This document shows, piece after piece, positions 9,339-18,213 of a DNA stretch of 64,000 nt. The stretch comes from Mongoliitalea lutea (lineage in GTDB: Bacteria; Bacteroidota; Bacteroidia; Cytophagales; Cyclobacteriaceae). Position 1 is the stretch's first letter, and each line of letters begins with the position of its first letter. The notes beneath the pieces were generated by a model. It worked only from the letters and a program-made list of their open reading frames with translations, was not told the origin of the DNA and searched no databases. The position numbers and the translations under genes were made by a program. The stretch is from NCBI RefSeq assembly GCF_014652135.1, contig NZ_BMYF01000005.1, positions 1-64,000 of the forward strand, written 5' to 3'.

Positions 9339-9943
9339 TTGTTACCTGTAAATTTTTCTACCGTCACATGACCTTCTGCCGAGATACCTTCTGATTTAAA
9401 AACTTTCAGAATAGTCTTTGCAAGAATTAAGACATCAAGCTTCAAAGATATATGATCGACATAATATATGTCTAATTCAAATTTTCTTTCCCAACTAATT
9501 GAATTCCTACCGTTAATCTGCGCCCATCCAGTAATACCAGGTTTTACTTCATGCCTCCTCTTTTGAAAATCGGAATATAAAGGAAGATACTCCATCAATA
9601 ATGGCCTTGGACCAATGAGACTCATATCCCCTTTGATTACGTTAATTAGTTGCGGAATTTCATCTAAAGATGTTTTCCTCACAAAGGCTCCAACAGTTGT
9701 AAGTCTCTGATCATCTGGCAATAAATTTCCTTCTGAATCTTTTGCATCTGACATCGTTTTAAACTTGATGAGATAGAAAGGAACCTCAGATTTTCCAGGT
9801 CTTTTTTGAAAAAATAATGGGTTAGACCTATTTGCAATAAGCAACAGTAAAAAAACGATAATGAAAAATGGTGACAAAATCAAAAATCCTACCACACTCA
9901 AAACCAAGTCGATGATACGCTTCCCTAAAGTATTATACATCAT
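9335..9943 (-). CDS. PglC-like undecaprenyl-phosphate sugar-1-phosphate transferase
   Basis: This is a small monotopic phosphoglycosyl transferase of 202 residues. It has one hydrophobic re-entrant helix at about 11-37, broken by SP, the basic KFKTM block, the catalytic pair D94-E95 in SLDEIPQL, and the SLIGPRPLLMEY block. PglC-type enzymes load the first sugar phosphate onto undecaprenyl phosphate at the inner membrane. It lacks the large N-terminal membrane domain of WcaJ/WbaP. It is the only initiating transferase recognised in the window. Its grouping with PglD- and PglE-like enzymes suggests a diacetamido-type first sugar (inference). Confidence 0.88.
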   Translation of the reverse strand: MMYNTLGKRIIDLVLSVVGFLILSPFFIIVFLLLLIANRSNPLFFQKRPGKSEVPFYLIKFKTMSDAKDSEGNLLPDDQRLTTVGAFVRKTSLDEIPQLINVIKGDMSLIGPRPLLMEYLPLYSDFQKRRHEVKPGITGWAQINGRNSISWERKFELDIYYVDHISLKLDVLILAKTILKVFKSEGISAEGHVTVEKFTGNK

Positions 9944-9976
9944 TTGAGTAGAAACTACGTGAATATTTGGAAAGGT

Positions 9977-11236
9977 TCAGTTGGAAACTACTTCTTTTTT
10001 TAATCCCATCTTCAATTCGATTAGATGAATATATTTTTCGGCTAAAATGGTCCTATCAAAATTCTGTTTAACAAAAGAATACCCATGCTCCCCTTGGCTC
10101 TTGACAAGGGATGGATCATCTAGGTATTTTTGAATGGCAAGCTTATATGCTTCTGGGTTTTCTGGCTCTACATAAACACCTCCCTGAGCCTCTTCAATCA
10201 ACGCACGGGATACTCCATCGATAGCCATCAAAACCGGTCTTTTGCATGCTAAATAATCAAAAGTCTTATTGGAATAAATCGTTTTGAAAGTATCCACTTT
10301 CTTTAGCACACTTGCTCCCATATCAGAGGCTAAAATATATTTGAAGACCTCTTCTTTGGGTACAGGATCCAAAAATTGAACATTTGTCAGTCCACGGCTT
10401 GTCGCTTCCTTAACTAGTTTAGCTTTTTCGGGTCCCATTCCTATCAATACGAATTTTACTGAACTATCTCTTAACAATTCTGCAGCATCCAAAATCTGAA
10501 CAAGATGATTGGCAATACCATGCGCACCTACATACGTGATTACGAAGCTTTGATCCCAACCAAGAGAGGTCCTCAAGGATATAGGGTCAAAAGATTGTAA
10601 TAAGCTTTCAGATAAGCGGAAATCTGCGGCATTTGGAATAAAAATCACCTTGTCTGAGGGCACCTTTTTTTCATTGATCAGTACATCTCTAAAAGCAGGA
10701 GTCAATACATTCACAAGTAAAGACTTTCGATAGATAAAGGATTCTAAACTATATGCTAAATTAATCAAGACTTTGCTTTTAACCATTCCAGTATCTATCG
10801 CACTTTCCGGCCACAAGTCCCTAACTTCAAATACAAGCGGAATTCTTTTTATTCGAGAAATAATATAGCCGCTAATCCCTACAAACAAAGGTGGAGATGT
10901 GACTATCACCACATCAAACTTCCCGCTTGTTTTAAACAAGCCTACAAAAAGTGATGAAAACACAAAAGAAAAATAACCCCAAAGCCTTCCTAGAAATCCA
11001 GAATTATAGCTTTCAGACACATGTGATCTAAATACTTCTACTCCTCCCTGATTTTTTTTTACAATATACTTACCCTTGTACTCTGATCTTTTTTCATTGC
11101 CATTGTAATGAATCATCCCGGCAATTACTGTCACATCATGTCCCTGTTCAAGCCAGTTCATAGTCATTTCATTAAACCTAGAACCACCTGGGTCACCTTC
11201 TTCTAAAAAATACTGATGAATTAGTAATATTCTCAT
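9977..11236 (-). CDS. Glycosyltransferase family 4, WbuB-like
   Basis: A GT4 enzyme of 419 residues (GT-B fold). It opens with the strand MRILLIHQYFLEEGDPGGSR, typical of WbuB-like transferases, has the middle block FEVRDLWPESA, and a C-terminal nucleotide-sugar half beginning near ITYVGAHGIANH. The usual E-x7-E region is altered to SNKTFDYLACKRPV, as is common in this subgroup. It overlaps the heparinase-like gene by four bases (ATGA). WbuB-like enzymes often add the second sugar next to PglC-type initiators; donor and acceptor are not known here. Confidence 0.85.
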   Translation of the reverse strand: MRILLIHQYFLEEGDPGGSRFNEMTMNWLEQGHDVTVIAGMIHYNGNEKRSEYKGKYIVKKNQGGVEVFRSHVSESYNSGFLGRLWGYFSFVFSSLFVGLFKTSGKFDVVIVTSPPLFVGISGYIISRIKRIPLVFEVRDLWPESAIDTGMVKSKVLINLAYSLESFIYRKSLLVNVLTPAFRDVLINEKKVPSDKVIFIPNAADFRLSESLLQSFDPISLRTSLGWDQSFVITYVGAHGIANHLVQILDAAELLRDSSVKFVLIGMGPEKAKLVKEATSRGLTNVQFLDPVPKEEVFKYILASDMGASVLKKVDTFKTIYSNKTFDYLACKRPVLMAIDGVSRALIEEAQGGVYVEPENPEAYKLAIQKYLDDPSLVKSQGEHGYSFVKQNFDRTILAEKYIHLIELKMGLKKEVVSN

Positions 11237-13164
11237 ATCTTAAAAATCAAAGTTATAATTTTTGAAGAGTAATTGCAAAAAGATATTTGGTTCTGTTCAG
11301 TTTTGTTTCCATAAAATTCACTAAAAAAAGTTGTGTTTAAAGTAGCGGTTAGAGGTTTCCCCTCTTCATCCTGTGATACAATTTGATACTTGGTACGATC
11401 TAGTCCATTCCAATGTTGCGATAATAAACTTTTATCAGGAGAATTAATAACTGAATCTTCTATTGTCCAATGTGCTTGATTCTTATCTTTTTTTACAATT
11501 CTCTCAATCATAATATTTTCTCCAATTTGTCCATAGGCTTTGATCCTACCTTTAAATATCCAAAAATCCTGCGTCTCATCTATAGTCACAGACTCTCGCT
11601 GTGTCCAATATATCCAAATAAACCTACCTCCTCTTAACATTTGATTTTCGCTATTTATGCTTAGGATATTATGACCTTTATTTCCTGAAAAAAAATCAAG
11701 TGTTTCAACGGGGGCATTATAGGTGTAAGACCCTGCGTCTTTTAAAATATTTTCCCCATCCACCCAGATATCCAAATGTAAGTTATCGCATTGATGTGGT
11801 CTATCTTTATGGTTTCCGCATCTTAAAAAGGTAAACGTCTGCACATCTTTATGTAAATAATAGCCTCCATCATCAAATCTAAAAGTTCCCAACTCATTAG
11901 TAAGAACTGAAAATTTATGGTAACTCACTTTTTTATTATGACATAGCCAAAATGCCTCTTCTTTCCACGAATCTTGATTTTCAAGACTATCAACAATAAG
12001 ATTACTACCTGTCAGCGTAAAATGAAGTGCATGAAGGGCAGGCCTATAATCTCTGTAATGACAGTCTGAAAACGGAAAAAACAAAGCGCCATCATTATTT
12101 CCGTAATTTGGCAAAAACCCATCTTCATGGTTCATACAACGATATAAAAAATTTAAGGAAGCATAGGCTTTGGCATAAACCTTTTGACTAAAAGGTTGAC
12201 CATAAAGCTCGGTTAAATTAATACCAAATGTCAGCAATTGAATGACCACACGATGGTAATTCATACTGAACTGCAGGAAAGTACCATCTTCATAAATTTG
12301 ATAGGCTATTTCTTGCTCGAAAAATCGTCGGCCTTTAACTGACCATATTTTTGACTCTTCAAATTGCGGCAATAAAATACTTGACAATGCTAAAAACAAG
12401 GTTTCCGTTATCGCATGATTATTCCTTACTGCTATTCTTGAAAAATTGATCTGATGGTAGACATGATGGAGAGACCAATACAAGACATGTTGGATTTTTT
12501 CCCATCTGCTGGATGTTAAATGTTCGCTATTTTTATAAAAATGTAAAGCAAAAAGCCAATTAAATACCCTGAGAGAGATTTCTTGACTACAAACCCAATT
12601 GGGACCCTGATTGACAGGGTTGGCGTTTATCCAAGAATCGATTTCGTCAAATACAAATGCTGAATGATCTGTTTTTGCTAAATAATCATATCGGATTATT
12701 TCCAATAAATAGGTAAAGCGTGATTTTTCCCAAACATATTTTATATCACCCTGTTTGTCATCAAGATCTTTTATTTTAGACCAATGAACATCGCTTTGAA
12801 ACTGAAAACCCGTCTTTAAATGGGTAAGCCAAGGATTAGTAGCAGGAAGCTTCTCAAATGAATGATTAAACATTCTGACTTCCCCTCCCAGATATTTTTT
12901 TATCCTTTCTTCCAGTTGTGTAAAATCATTTTTTTGATACTTGCCAGCTGCTTGAAGATTTCCAACCAAAAAAACCGGAACATTTTTTCTCCACTTTTCC
13001 AAATCCCATCCTACTGGAGAAGACTTTCTAGTAGGATGGGATACCTCTAAAATTCCAATTTTTCTTTTTAACTCATGGGACAAGCGAAAGGTCAAATATC
13101 GAAGCCCCATATTTTGAATAAGCTGACTTCCAAAAATAATTTTAGACCGTAATGTCTTTATCAT
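11233..13164 (-). CDS. Heparinase II/III-like polysaccharide lyase family protein
   Basis: The protein (643 residues from the ATG at 13164) has an alpha-toroid N-terminal half with the conserved VRNNHAITETLFL block, and a beta-sandwich C-terminal half with the RPHQCDNLHLDIWVDG block that marks the heparinase II/III family. Such enzymes cleave uronic-acid-containing glycans by beta-elimination. The frame extends to a TTG at 13179, but the ATG at 13164 forms an exact ATGA overlap with the upstream gene, so I chose it. No clear signal peptide is visible, which is odd for a lyase and leaves cytoplasmic or non-classical action open. The neighbours (bi-domain oxidoreductase, AsnB, WbuB-like transferase) form a module. 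In this setting it may trim or process the nascent glycan, as AlgL does for alginate (inference). Confidence 0.8.
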   Translation of the reverse strand: MIKTLRSKIIFGSQLIQNMGLRYLTFRLSHELKRKIGILEVSHPTRKSSPVGWDLEKWRKNVPVFLVGNLQAAGKYQKNDFTQLEERIKKYLGGEVRMFNHSFEKLPATNPWLTHLKTGFQFQSDVHWSKIKDLDDKQGDIKYVWEKSRFTYLLEIIRYDYLAKTDHSAFVFDEIDSWINANPVNQGPNWVCSQEISLRVFNWLFALHFYKNSEHLTSSRWEKIQHVLYWSLHHVYHQINFSRIAVRNNHAITETLFLALSSILLPQFEESKIWSVKGRRFFEQEIAYQIYEDGTFLQFSMNYHRVVIQLLTFGINLTELYGQPFSQKVYAKAYASLNFLYRCMNHEDGFLPNYGNNDGALFFPFSDCHYRDYRPALHALHFTLTGSNLIVDSLENQDSWKEEAFWLCHNKKVSYHKFSVLTNELGTFRFDDGGYYLHKDVQTFTFLRCGNHKDRPHQCDNLHLDIWVDGENILKDAGSYTYNAPVETLDFFSGNKGHNILSINSENQMLRGGRFIWIYWTQRESVTIDETQDFWIFKGRIKAYGQIGENIMIERIVKKDKNQAHWTIEDSVINSPDKSLLSQHWNGLDRTKYQIVSQDEEGKPLTATLNTTFFSEFYGNKTEQNQISFCNYSSKIITLIFKI

Positions 13165-15296
13165 CTTATTTTTACCCAATTGCCAACTTTTAAACTGTCT
13201 ATTGCTGCCAAAGAAGCTTTAGACACATTTAAAATTTCATTTAATGAAATAAGCGGTGCTCCACCTTCTTTTAAGAATTTTATATACCGATGAAATTGCT
13301 CTTTATGTCCTTTATCAAGCTTGGTAGAAAGGTTTGAAAAGCCTTTTACTCCATATGCACTTGTCTTACGAAAGTTGTCCATAATCCAAGTCTTCTCATT
13401 GGAATAAACTTCAATACGTTCTTTGCTATACGCTTTAGAGCCATTAGAAAAGTAATTAATTACTGCCTGAGAGCCATTAGCAAATTTGGCAATAATGCTG
13501 GCGTTATCTGTGTTCTCTTCTGGATTTTGCCCCATAGAGCTCATACAAACCTCAGTAATTAATGAACCAGTCAAGTAGACACAGAGGTCCAAATAATGAC
13601 ATGCCTCTCCAATAATTCTACCTCCACCCACTGCCATATCGTGCACCCAAACGTTAGACGGAATAAAACCAGCATTCATAGTAGCTACAATATTCACTTG
13701 AGGTGAATTTCCCATCGATTTTTTTATGGCCTGTATATGAGGGCTAAATCTCCTATTGAATCCAACCATAATGGAAGGGACATTATTCGATTTTTCCTCT
13801 AAAAATGTTTCTAAACGATGGAATTGCTCCCAATTAATGGCCAGCGGTTTTTCAACAAAGGCATGTTTGTTTGCTTCAAGAACCTCCTGAACAAACTTCG
13901 CATGAGAATTATGTCGGGTTGTAATCAATACTGCATCTACATCCGGATCTTGCAAAATAGACTTATAATCAGTAGTGGAGAAAGCAAATCCAAACTTTTT
14001 GCCCAACTCAGTACCACTAAGTCCACCAGATGATGCGATATATTTGAAGTTTGCTCCTGAGCCTTTAAGCGCTGGAAGCATAGTCATCTTTGTGAAATTA
14101 CCAGCTCCAATTATTCCAATAGTGCCTTTTTTACCTGTAAATTCTATTGGCTTCAGCTTTAGTGTATTACTGTAGCTATTTTCAACACCGACATCTGGAT
14201 ACTTTAATATAGAAGCAATGGATTTAGAAGCACTAATAGTACCATAAACCGATTGAAAATCCTCTAAAGCTACAATCTCACTGATGAGTGGCTTCACTTG
14301 AATCTGTCCACTACTAATCGACTGGAGAATTGCTTGAAAATTTCGCTTTTCTGTCCACCTTACAAAAGGTAGTGGGTAATCTATACCTTTTTGCTCATAA
14401 TTTTCATCGTACCTACCAGGTCCATAAGAACAAGATACTTGAAAAGTCAACTCCTTCTCAAAAAACTCGGCCCTTGAAATATCCAATCCTACAACACCTA
14501 CTAAAACAATTCTACCTCTTTTTCTGCTCATTTGTGCAGCTTCAGAAATGATACTATTGGTCTTTGCTGAGGCTGTAATGATCACAGCATCCGCACCAAT
14601 AAAATCAGTTTCCTGCATAACAACTTTAACTGTATCAACACCTTGAGAAGGATTGATCGAAATCACACCCCATGATTGGGCTAAGTCGCATTTACTTTGA
14701 TCCAAATCTATTCCGATCACTTTACACCCATTTGCTAAAAGCATTTGGGCAGTAAGTAATCCAATTAACCCTAGTCCAATAACTACGACTGTCTCACCAA
14801 AAGTAGGATTGACTAGTCGGATACCCTGCAAGCCAATAGAAGCAATGACAGTAAATGCTGCTTCCTCTTGACTTACATTGGTTGGGATTTTTGCAACCAA
14901 ATTTTGTGGAACGAGTACGTATTCTGCATGAGGTCCATTAGAAGCCACTCTATCTCCTACTGAAAACCCAGACACCCCATCACCCACAGCTTCTACAACC
15001 CCTACATTACAATAACCAAGTGGTAATGGTTGTTCTAATTTATTGAATACTGTCTCTAGAGTTGGAATTAAACCTTCTGCTTTGATTTTATCCAGGACCA
15101 TTTTTACTTTATCCGGTTGCTGTCTAGCTTTTTGAATTAGGTTTGCTTTTCCAAACTCTACCAGCATACGCTCAGTCCCCAGAGACACTAATGAATGGGT
15201 AGTACGGATCAAAAGAGAACCTTTACTTACTACAGGAGCCGGAACCTCCTCCAAAATTGTCTGACCCGTCTTAAAGGACTGTATGATTTGTTTCAT
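13161..15296 (-). CDS. Bi-domain oxidoreductase: MDR dehydrogenase fused to Gfo/Idh/MocA
   Basis: This 711-residue protein joins two dehydrogenases. Residues 1-about 370 are a medium-chain (alcohol-dehydrogenase-like) domain with the NAD-binding VVIGLGLIG at 172-180. The usual zinc-type GHE motif is replaced by GYCNVG near 94-99, so catalytic zinc is unlikely. Residues about 390-711 are a Gfo/Idh/MocA domain with a second nucleotide-binding GIIGAGN at 394-400 and the catalytic EKP at 482-484. The family is found in polysaccharide loci, often beside AsnB and heparinase-like genes, and its reaction is not established. Two NAD(P) sites suggest a coupled oxidation and reduction of one sugar, perhaps an epimerisation (inference). 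It overlaps the AsnB gene by 26 bases and the heparinase gene by four. Confidence 0.85.
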   Translation of the reverse strand: MKQIIQSFKTGQTILEEVPAPVVSKGSLLIRTTHSLVSLGTERMLVEFGKANLIQKARQQPDKVKMVLDKIKAEGLIPTLETVFNKLEQPLPLGYCNVGVVEAVGDGVSGFSVGDRVASNGPHAEYVLVPQNLVAKIPTNVSQEEAAFTVIASIGLQGIRLVNPTFGETVVVIGLGLIGLLTAQMLLANGCKVIGIDLDQSKCDLAQSWGVISINPSQGVDTVKVVMQETDFIGADAVIITASAKTNSIISEAAQMSRKRGRIVLVGVVGLDISRAEFFEKELTFQVSCSYGPGRYDENYEQKGIDYPLPFVRWTEKRNFQAILQSISSGQIQVKPLISEIVALEDFQSVYGTISASKSIASILKYPDVGVENSYSNTLKLKPIEFTGKKGTIGIIGAGNFTKMTMLPALKGSGANFKYIASSGGLSGTELGKKFGFAFSTTDYKSILQDPDVDAVLITTRHNSHAKFVQEVLEANKHAFVEKPLAINWEQFHRLETFLEEKSNNVPSIMVGFNRRFSPHIQAIKKSMGNSPQVNIVATMNAGFIPSNVWVHDMAVGGGRIIGEACHYLDLCVYLTGSLITEVCMSSMGQNPEENTDNASIIAKFANGSQAVINYFSNGSKAYSKERIEVYSNEKTWIMDNFRKTSAYGVKGFSNLSTKLDKGHKEQFHRYIKFLKEGGAPLISLNEILNVSKASLAAIDSLKVGNWVKIR

Positions 15297-17190
15297 AAGA
15301 TTGTTTATGTTTAAATTGATCCAACCAACTTTGGATCGCTAATAGAGATAAAATAATATATCCATCCTCCCGCTTTCCTGAAAGATAATCTCTCAACAAT
15401 ATTTGCACTTCTTGGGGATTGAAAATCCCTTGTTCTGTTAAGCGTTTTTCGTTCAAGCGCTGTTGGATCATGTCTTGAAAATCATTTTCAATGAGTTGCC
15501 TAATTGGCGAGCCAAATCCTGTTTTTGGTCTATAAATAACTTCTTTGGGTAGGTATTTTTCAGCAACCTTTTTGAGGACAAACTTAGTAGTAGTCCCTTT
15601 TAACTTAAATAATGATGGAATAGATTCAGAAAACTCTACCAATTCATTATCTAAAAAAGGAACTCTTACTTCAACTCCCACTGCCATTGACAATTTATCT
15701 GAATAATTAAGGTTATGATCGCAAAGAAAAGTATATCTTTCTAGCAATAACATTTTATCCAATAAGGTCCTATTACCCATATTCACCAATAGACTACGGT
15801 GGTAATTAAATGGATCAATGGCCTTAACCGTCGGTTTTAAGGCTTGACTAAACAAATTGCCTGAAGCATCCGATTTTGAAGTCCAAAGAAAATAATTTAA
15901 AAATCTATCCTCTTTACTCTCAGTCCAATCACGCGTTAATTTATGCACTCTTCTTCCTTTTGGATTGGTTGATGGAATCTTCAATGCTAAACTGCGACCA
16001 ATTTTTAATAGTGGTTTTGGAATTAGATTGAGTGCCTTTTCTAATCCTAATGCTTGATGCCTTCTATATCCTGAGAAAAGATCATCACCACCTGCTCCAC
16101 TTAGCAAGACTTTAATGCCTTTTTCAGCCGCAAGACCACATATTTCTTTCAGATTGATAGGAGCCAAATCAGCTTGGGGTTCATCCAAATGCCAGATCAT
16201 TTGATCGAAATCTCTTACCCAGTTAAATTGTGGATTTACAATGTGCAAATTGACTCCAAGGTAATCAGCTACCATTTTAGCATATGGAAGATCTTCTGTA
16301 AATCCTTCTTTGCTTTTCTTTATCCCTGCGTCAATGGTGAAGCAATCAAGATTCTTTGTAGGATGCATAGATTTCGCCATGGCTACAATGAGGCTACTAT
16401 CAAGCCCTCCGGATAAAAAATAACCAACAGGAACATCGGACAAAAGCTGCCTGGAAATAGCAGTCCTCATTCGCGTATCCAATTCATCAACAATCTCTTC
16501 TAAACTACTTTTGGAGTAGGTAACCTCTTTCTTAAAAGAATGAAATTGAAGTTGCTCCGTAATTAAAGCACTTTCAACATCAATTTTTAAAACGGTTGCA
16601 GGCAAAAGTTTATACACATACTTGTAAGGAGTAGGGGATCCAGGAGCGTATAAAAAATTGTTATAGTAATGGAAATTAGTAGGCTCTAAAGTAGTGTCAA
16701 AGGAATCGATACTAAAAAAACTTTTTATCTCAGAACTAAATGCAAGCTGATTCTCTTTTTGATAAATATAAAGTGGTTTTACTCCAAATCTATCCCTTAC
16801 CACATACAATTGATTGGTAGATTTTTGATAAATAGCAAACGCAAAAATACCATTAAGTAACTTAACAGATTCGGTCCCCCACTTTTTCCATGCTGCCAAA
16901 ATAGTTTCAGTATCGGAAGTCGATGCAAATTGATACCCATCAACCTCCAACTCCTTTCTAAGGTCTAAATGATTATAAATTTCCCCGTTAAATACAATTA
17001 CTAAATCATCATCATTGTAAAACATCGGTTGGTGACCTGCTTGGGAAACATCCAAGATAGATAATCGAGTATGTCCCAAAAAAAGCCATTCATTCTGAAA
17101 GCTACCTGAATCATCAGGTCCACGGTGAGCCAAAAAACTTAATGGATCTTTAGATAAAACTCCATTAATTAATCCGAAAATTCCGCACAT
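15271..17190 (-). CDS. asnB: Asparagine synthetase-like amidotransferase, paralogue 1
   Basis: The protein has 639 residues with the full AsnB layout. The glutaminase domain begins at Cys2 (MCGIFG) with HRGPDDSG (22-29), NGEIYN (68-73) and the SDTE block. The synthetase domain has the PP-loop SGGLDSS at 260-266 and a C-terminal RPKTGFGSP block. Free asparagine synthesis is possible, but AsnB homologues inside glycan loci (WbpS/WbpG type) are thought to amidate sugar carboxylates, using glutamine and ATP. It directly precedes the bi-domain oxidoreductase and lies four bases after the glycosyltransferase at 17195. It is one of four distinct paralogues in the window. Confidence 0.88.
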   Translation of the reverse strand: MCGIFGLINGVLSKDPLSFLAHRGPDDSGSFQNEWLFLGHTRLSILDVSQAGHQPMFYNDDDLVIVFNGEIYNHLDLRKELEVDGYQFASTSDTETILAAWKKWGTESVKLLNGIFAFAIYQKSTNQLYVVRDRFGVKPLYIYQKENQLAFSSEIKSFFSIDSFDTTLEPTNFHYYNNFLYAPGSPTPYKYVYKLLPATVLKIDVESALITEQLQFHSFKKEVTYSKSSLEEIVDELDTRMRTAISRQLLSDVPVGYFLSGGLDSSLIVAMAKSMHPTKNLDCFTIDAGIKKSKEGFTEDLPYAKMVADYLGVNLHIVNPQFNWVRDFDQMIWHLDEPQADLAPINLKEICGLAAEKGIKVLLSGAGGDDLFSGYRRHQALGLEKALNLIPKPLLKIGRSLALKIPSTNPKGRRVHKLTRDWTESKEDRFLNYFLWTSKSDASGNLFSQALKPTVKAIDPFNYHRSLLVNMGNRTLLDKMLLLERYTFLCDHNLNYSDKLSMAVGVEVRVPFLDNELVEFSESIPSLFKLKGTTTKFVLKKVAEKYLPKEVIYRPKTGFGSPIRQLIENDFQDMIQQRLNEKRLTEQGIFNPQEVQILLRDYLSGKREDGYIILSLLAIQSWLDQFKHKQSYETNHTVL

Positions 17191-17194
17191 AAAC

Positions 17195-18211
17195 TTAATT
17201 TATTTTTAACCTCTCCAACATCTCATGAATAGTATTGGGAAGCAATGTTTTACTTGGTTTCAATTTTAACTCTTGGCTTTGGCGTAGACACATTTCAATT
17301 GAATCTACACTATTCGGATCAAAATACATGGAAGCCTCCACTACATTTTTGACAAATGGTAAATCGGATGCAAGAATCACCATGTCAAATTGTGAAGCTT
17401 CAACTAAACCTAAGCCAAGACTCTCGTAAACCGAGGGAAAAACAAAAATCCCAGCTTCCATGTAATAATCAACCAACTCATCTCGGCTTTTCCAGCCTAA
17501 ATTCCATATTTTATATCCTTCACTTTGCAAAGTATTGATTTGCTCAATAAGTAATGGATACTGTTCGGATATTGTGAGGAAAAGCTCTAATGAGCTATTA
17601 TCTTCTGCCACTCGTTTGAATGCTTCAATTAAGTTTTGATGCATTTTATGTGGATGTCCATTGCTTACATATAAGTATTTTTGAAAATCTTTTTGTAATG
17701 ACTCTTTGTCATCAAGCACAATATCTTGATAGAATGGATAAATTTTTATTCTATCTGCTTCTACACCCCATCGATCAATCATTAGTTTTTTTACATTATC
17801 CGTCTGAACCCACCACTCACTCGTATTGGACGAAAGCAAACGGACAATTTTGGATTTCAACTTATTTATGATTGCCAATTTAAAATTCAATCCACTTTCA
17901 TAGACCAAATATAAAGTATTCTGAAAATAGGTGTAAACATCACAGCTAAGCTTTATCGGAGGAGGAATATTACCAAAACAGAATACTTTAGAAATGATAT
18001 TTTTATTGTTTTTGTAAAATGCCCTTCTTTTGAAAAAAGAAGCCTCTAAATAAGTGATAGGATTTGACTTTATGGGAGGATGATTACCCTTTACCCTATT
18101 ATCTAAAATATAGTGTACCTCTAGTCCAGCAGATTCTATATTATCAATCAAAACATCTAGTAGAATTTTCCCTCCACCATTGTTAATATGTAAACAATCA
18201 ATTAATATCAT
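17195..18211 (-). CDS. Glycosyltransferase family 4/1
   Basis: A GT-B enzyme of 338 residues. It opens with the strand MILIDCLHINNGGGK and has the donor-site block FPSVYESLGLGLVEASQF, with E-x7-E, in the C-terminal half. No signal peptide is seen, so it works on the cytoplasmic face of the membrane. Only two bases separate it from the upstream transferase gene and four from the AsnB gene, which implies one transcript. The sugar it transfers cannot be read from sequence. Confidence 0.82.
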   Translation of the reverse strand: MILIDCLHINNGGGKILLDVLIDNIESAGLEVHYILDNRVKGNHPPIKSNPITYLEASFFKRRAFYKNNKNIISKVFCFGNIPPPIKLSCDVYTYFQNTLYLVYESGLNFKLAIINKLKSKIVRLLSSNTSEWWVQTDNVKKLMIDRWGVEADRIKIYPFYQDIVLDDKESLQKDFQKYLYVSNGHPHKMHQNLIEAFKRVAEDNSSLELFLTISEQYPLLIEQINTLQSEGYKIWNLGWKSRDELVDYYMEAGIFVFPSVYESLGLGLVEASQFDMVILASDLPFVKNVVEASMYFDPNSVDSIEMCLRQSQELKLKPSKTLLPNTIHEMLERLKIN

Positions 18212-18213
18212 TT

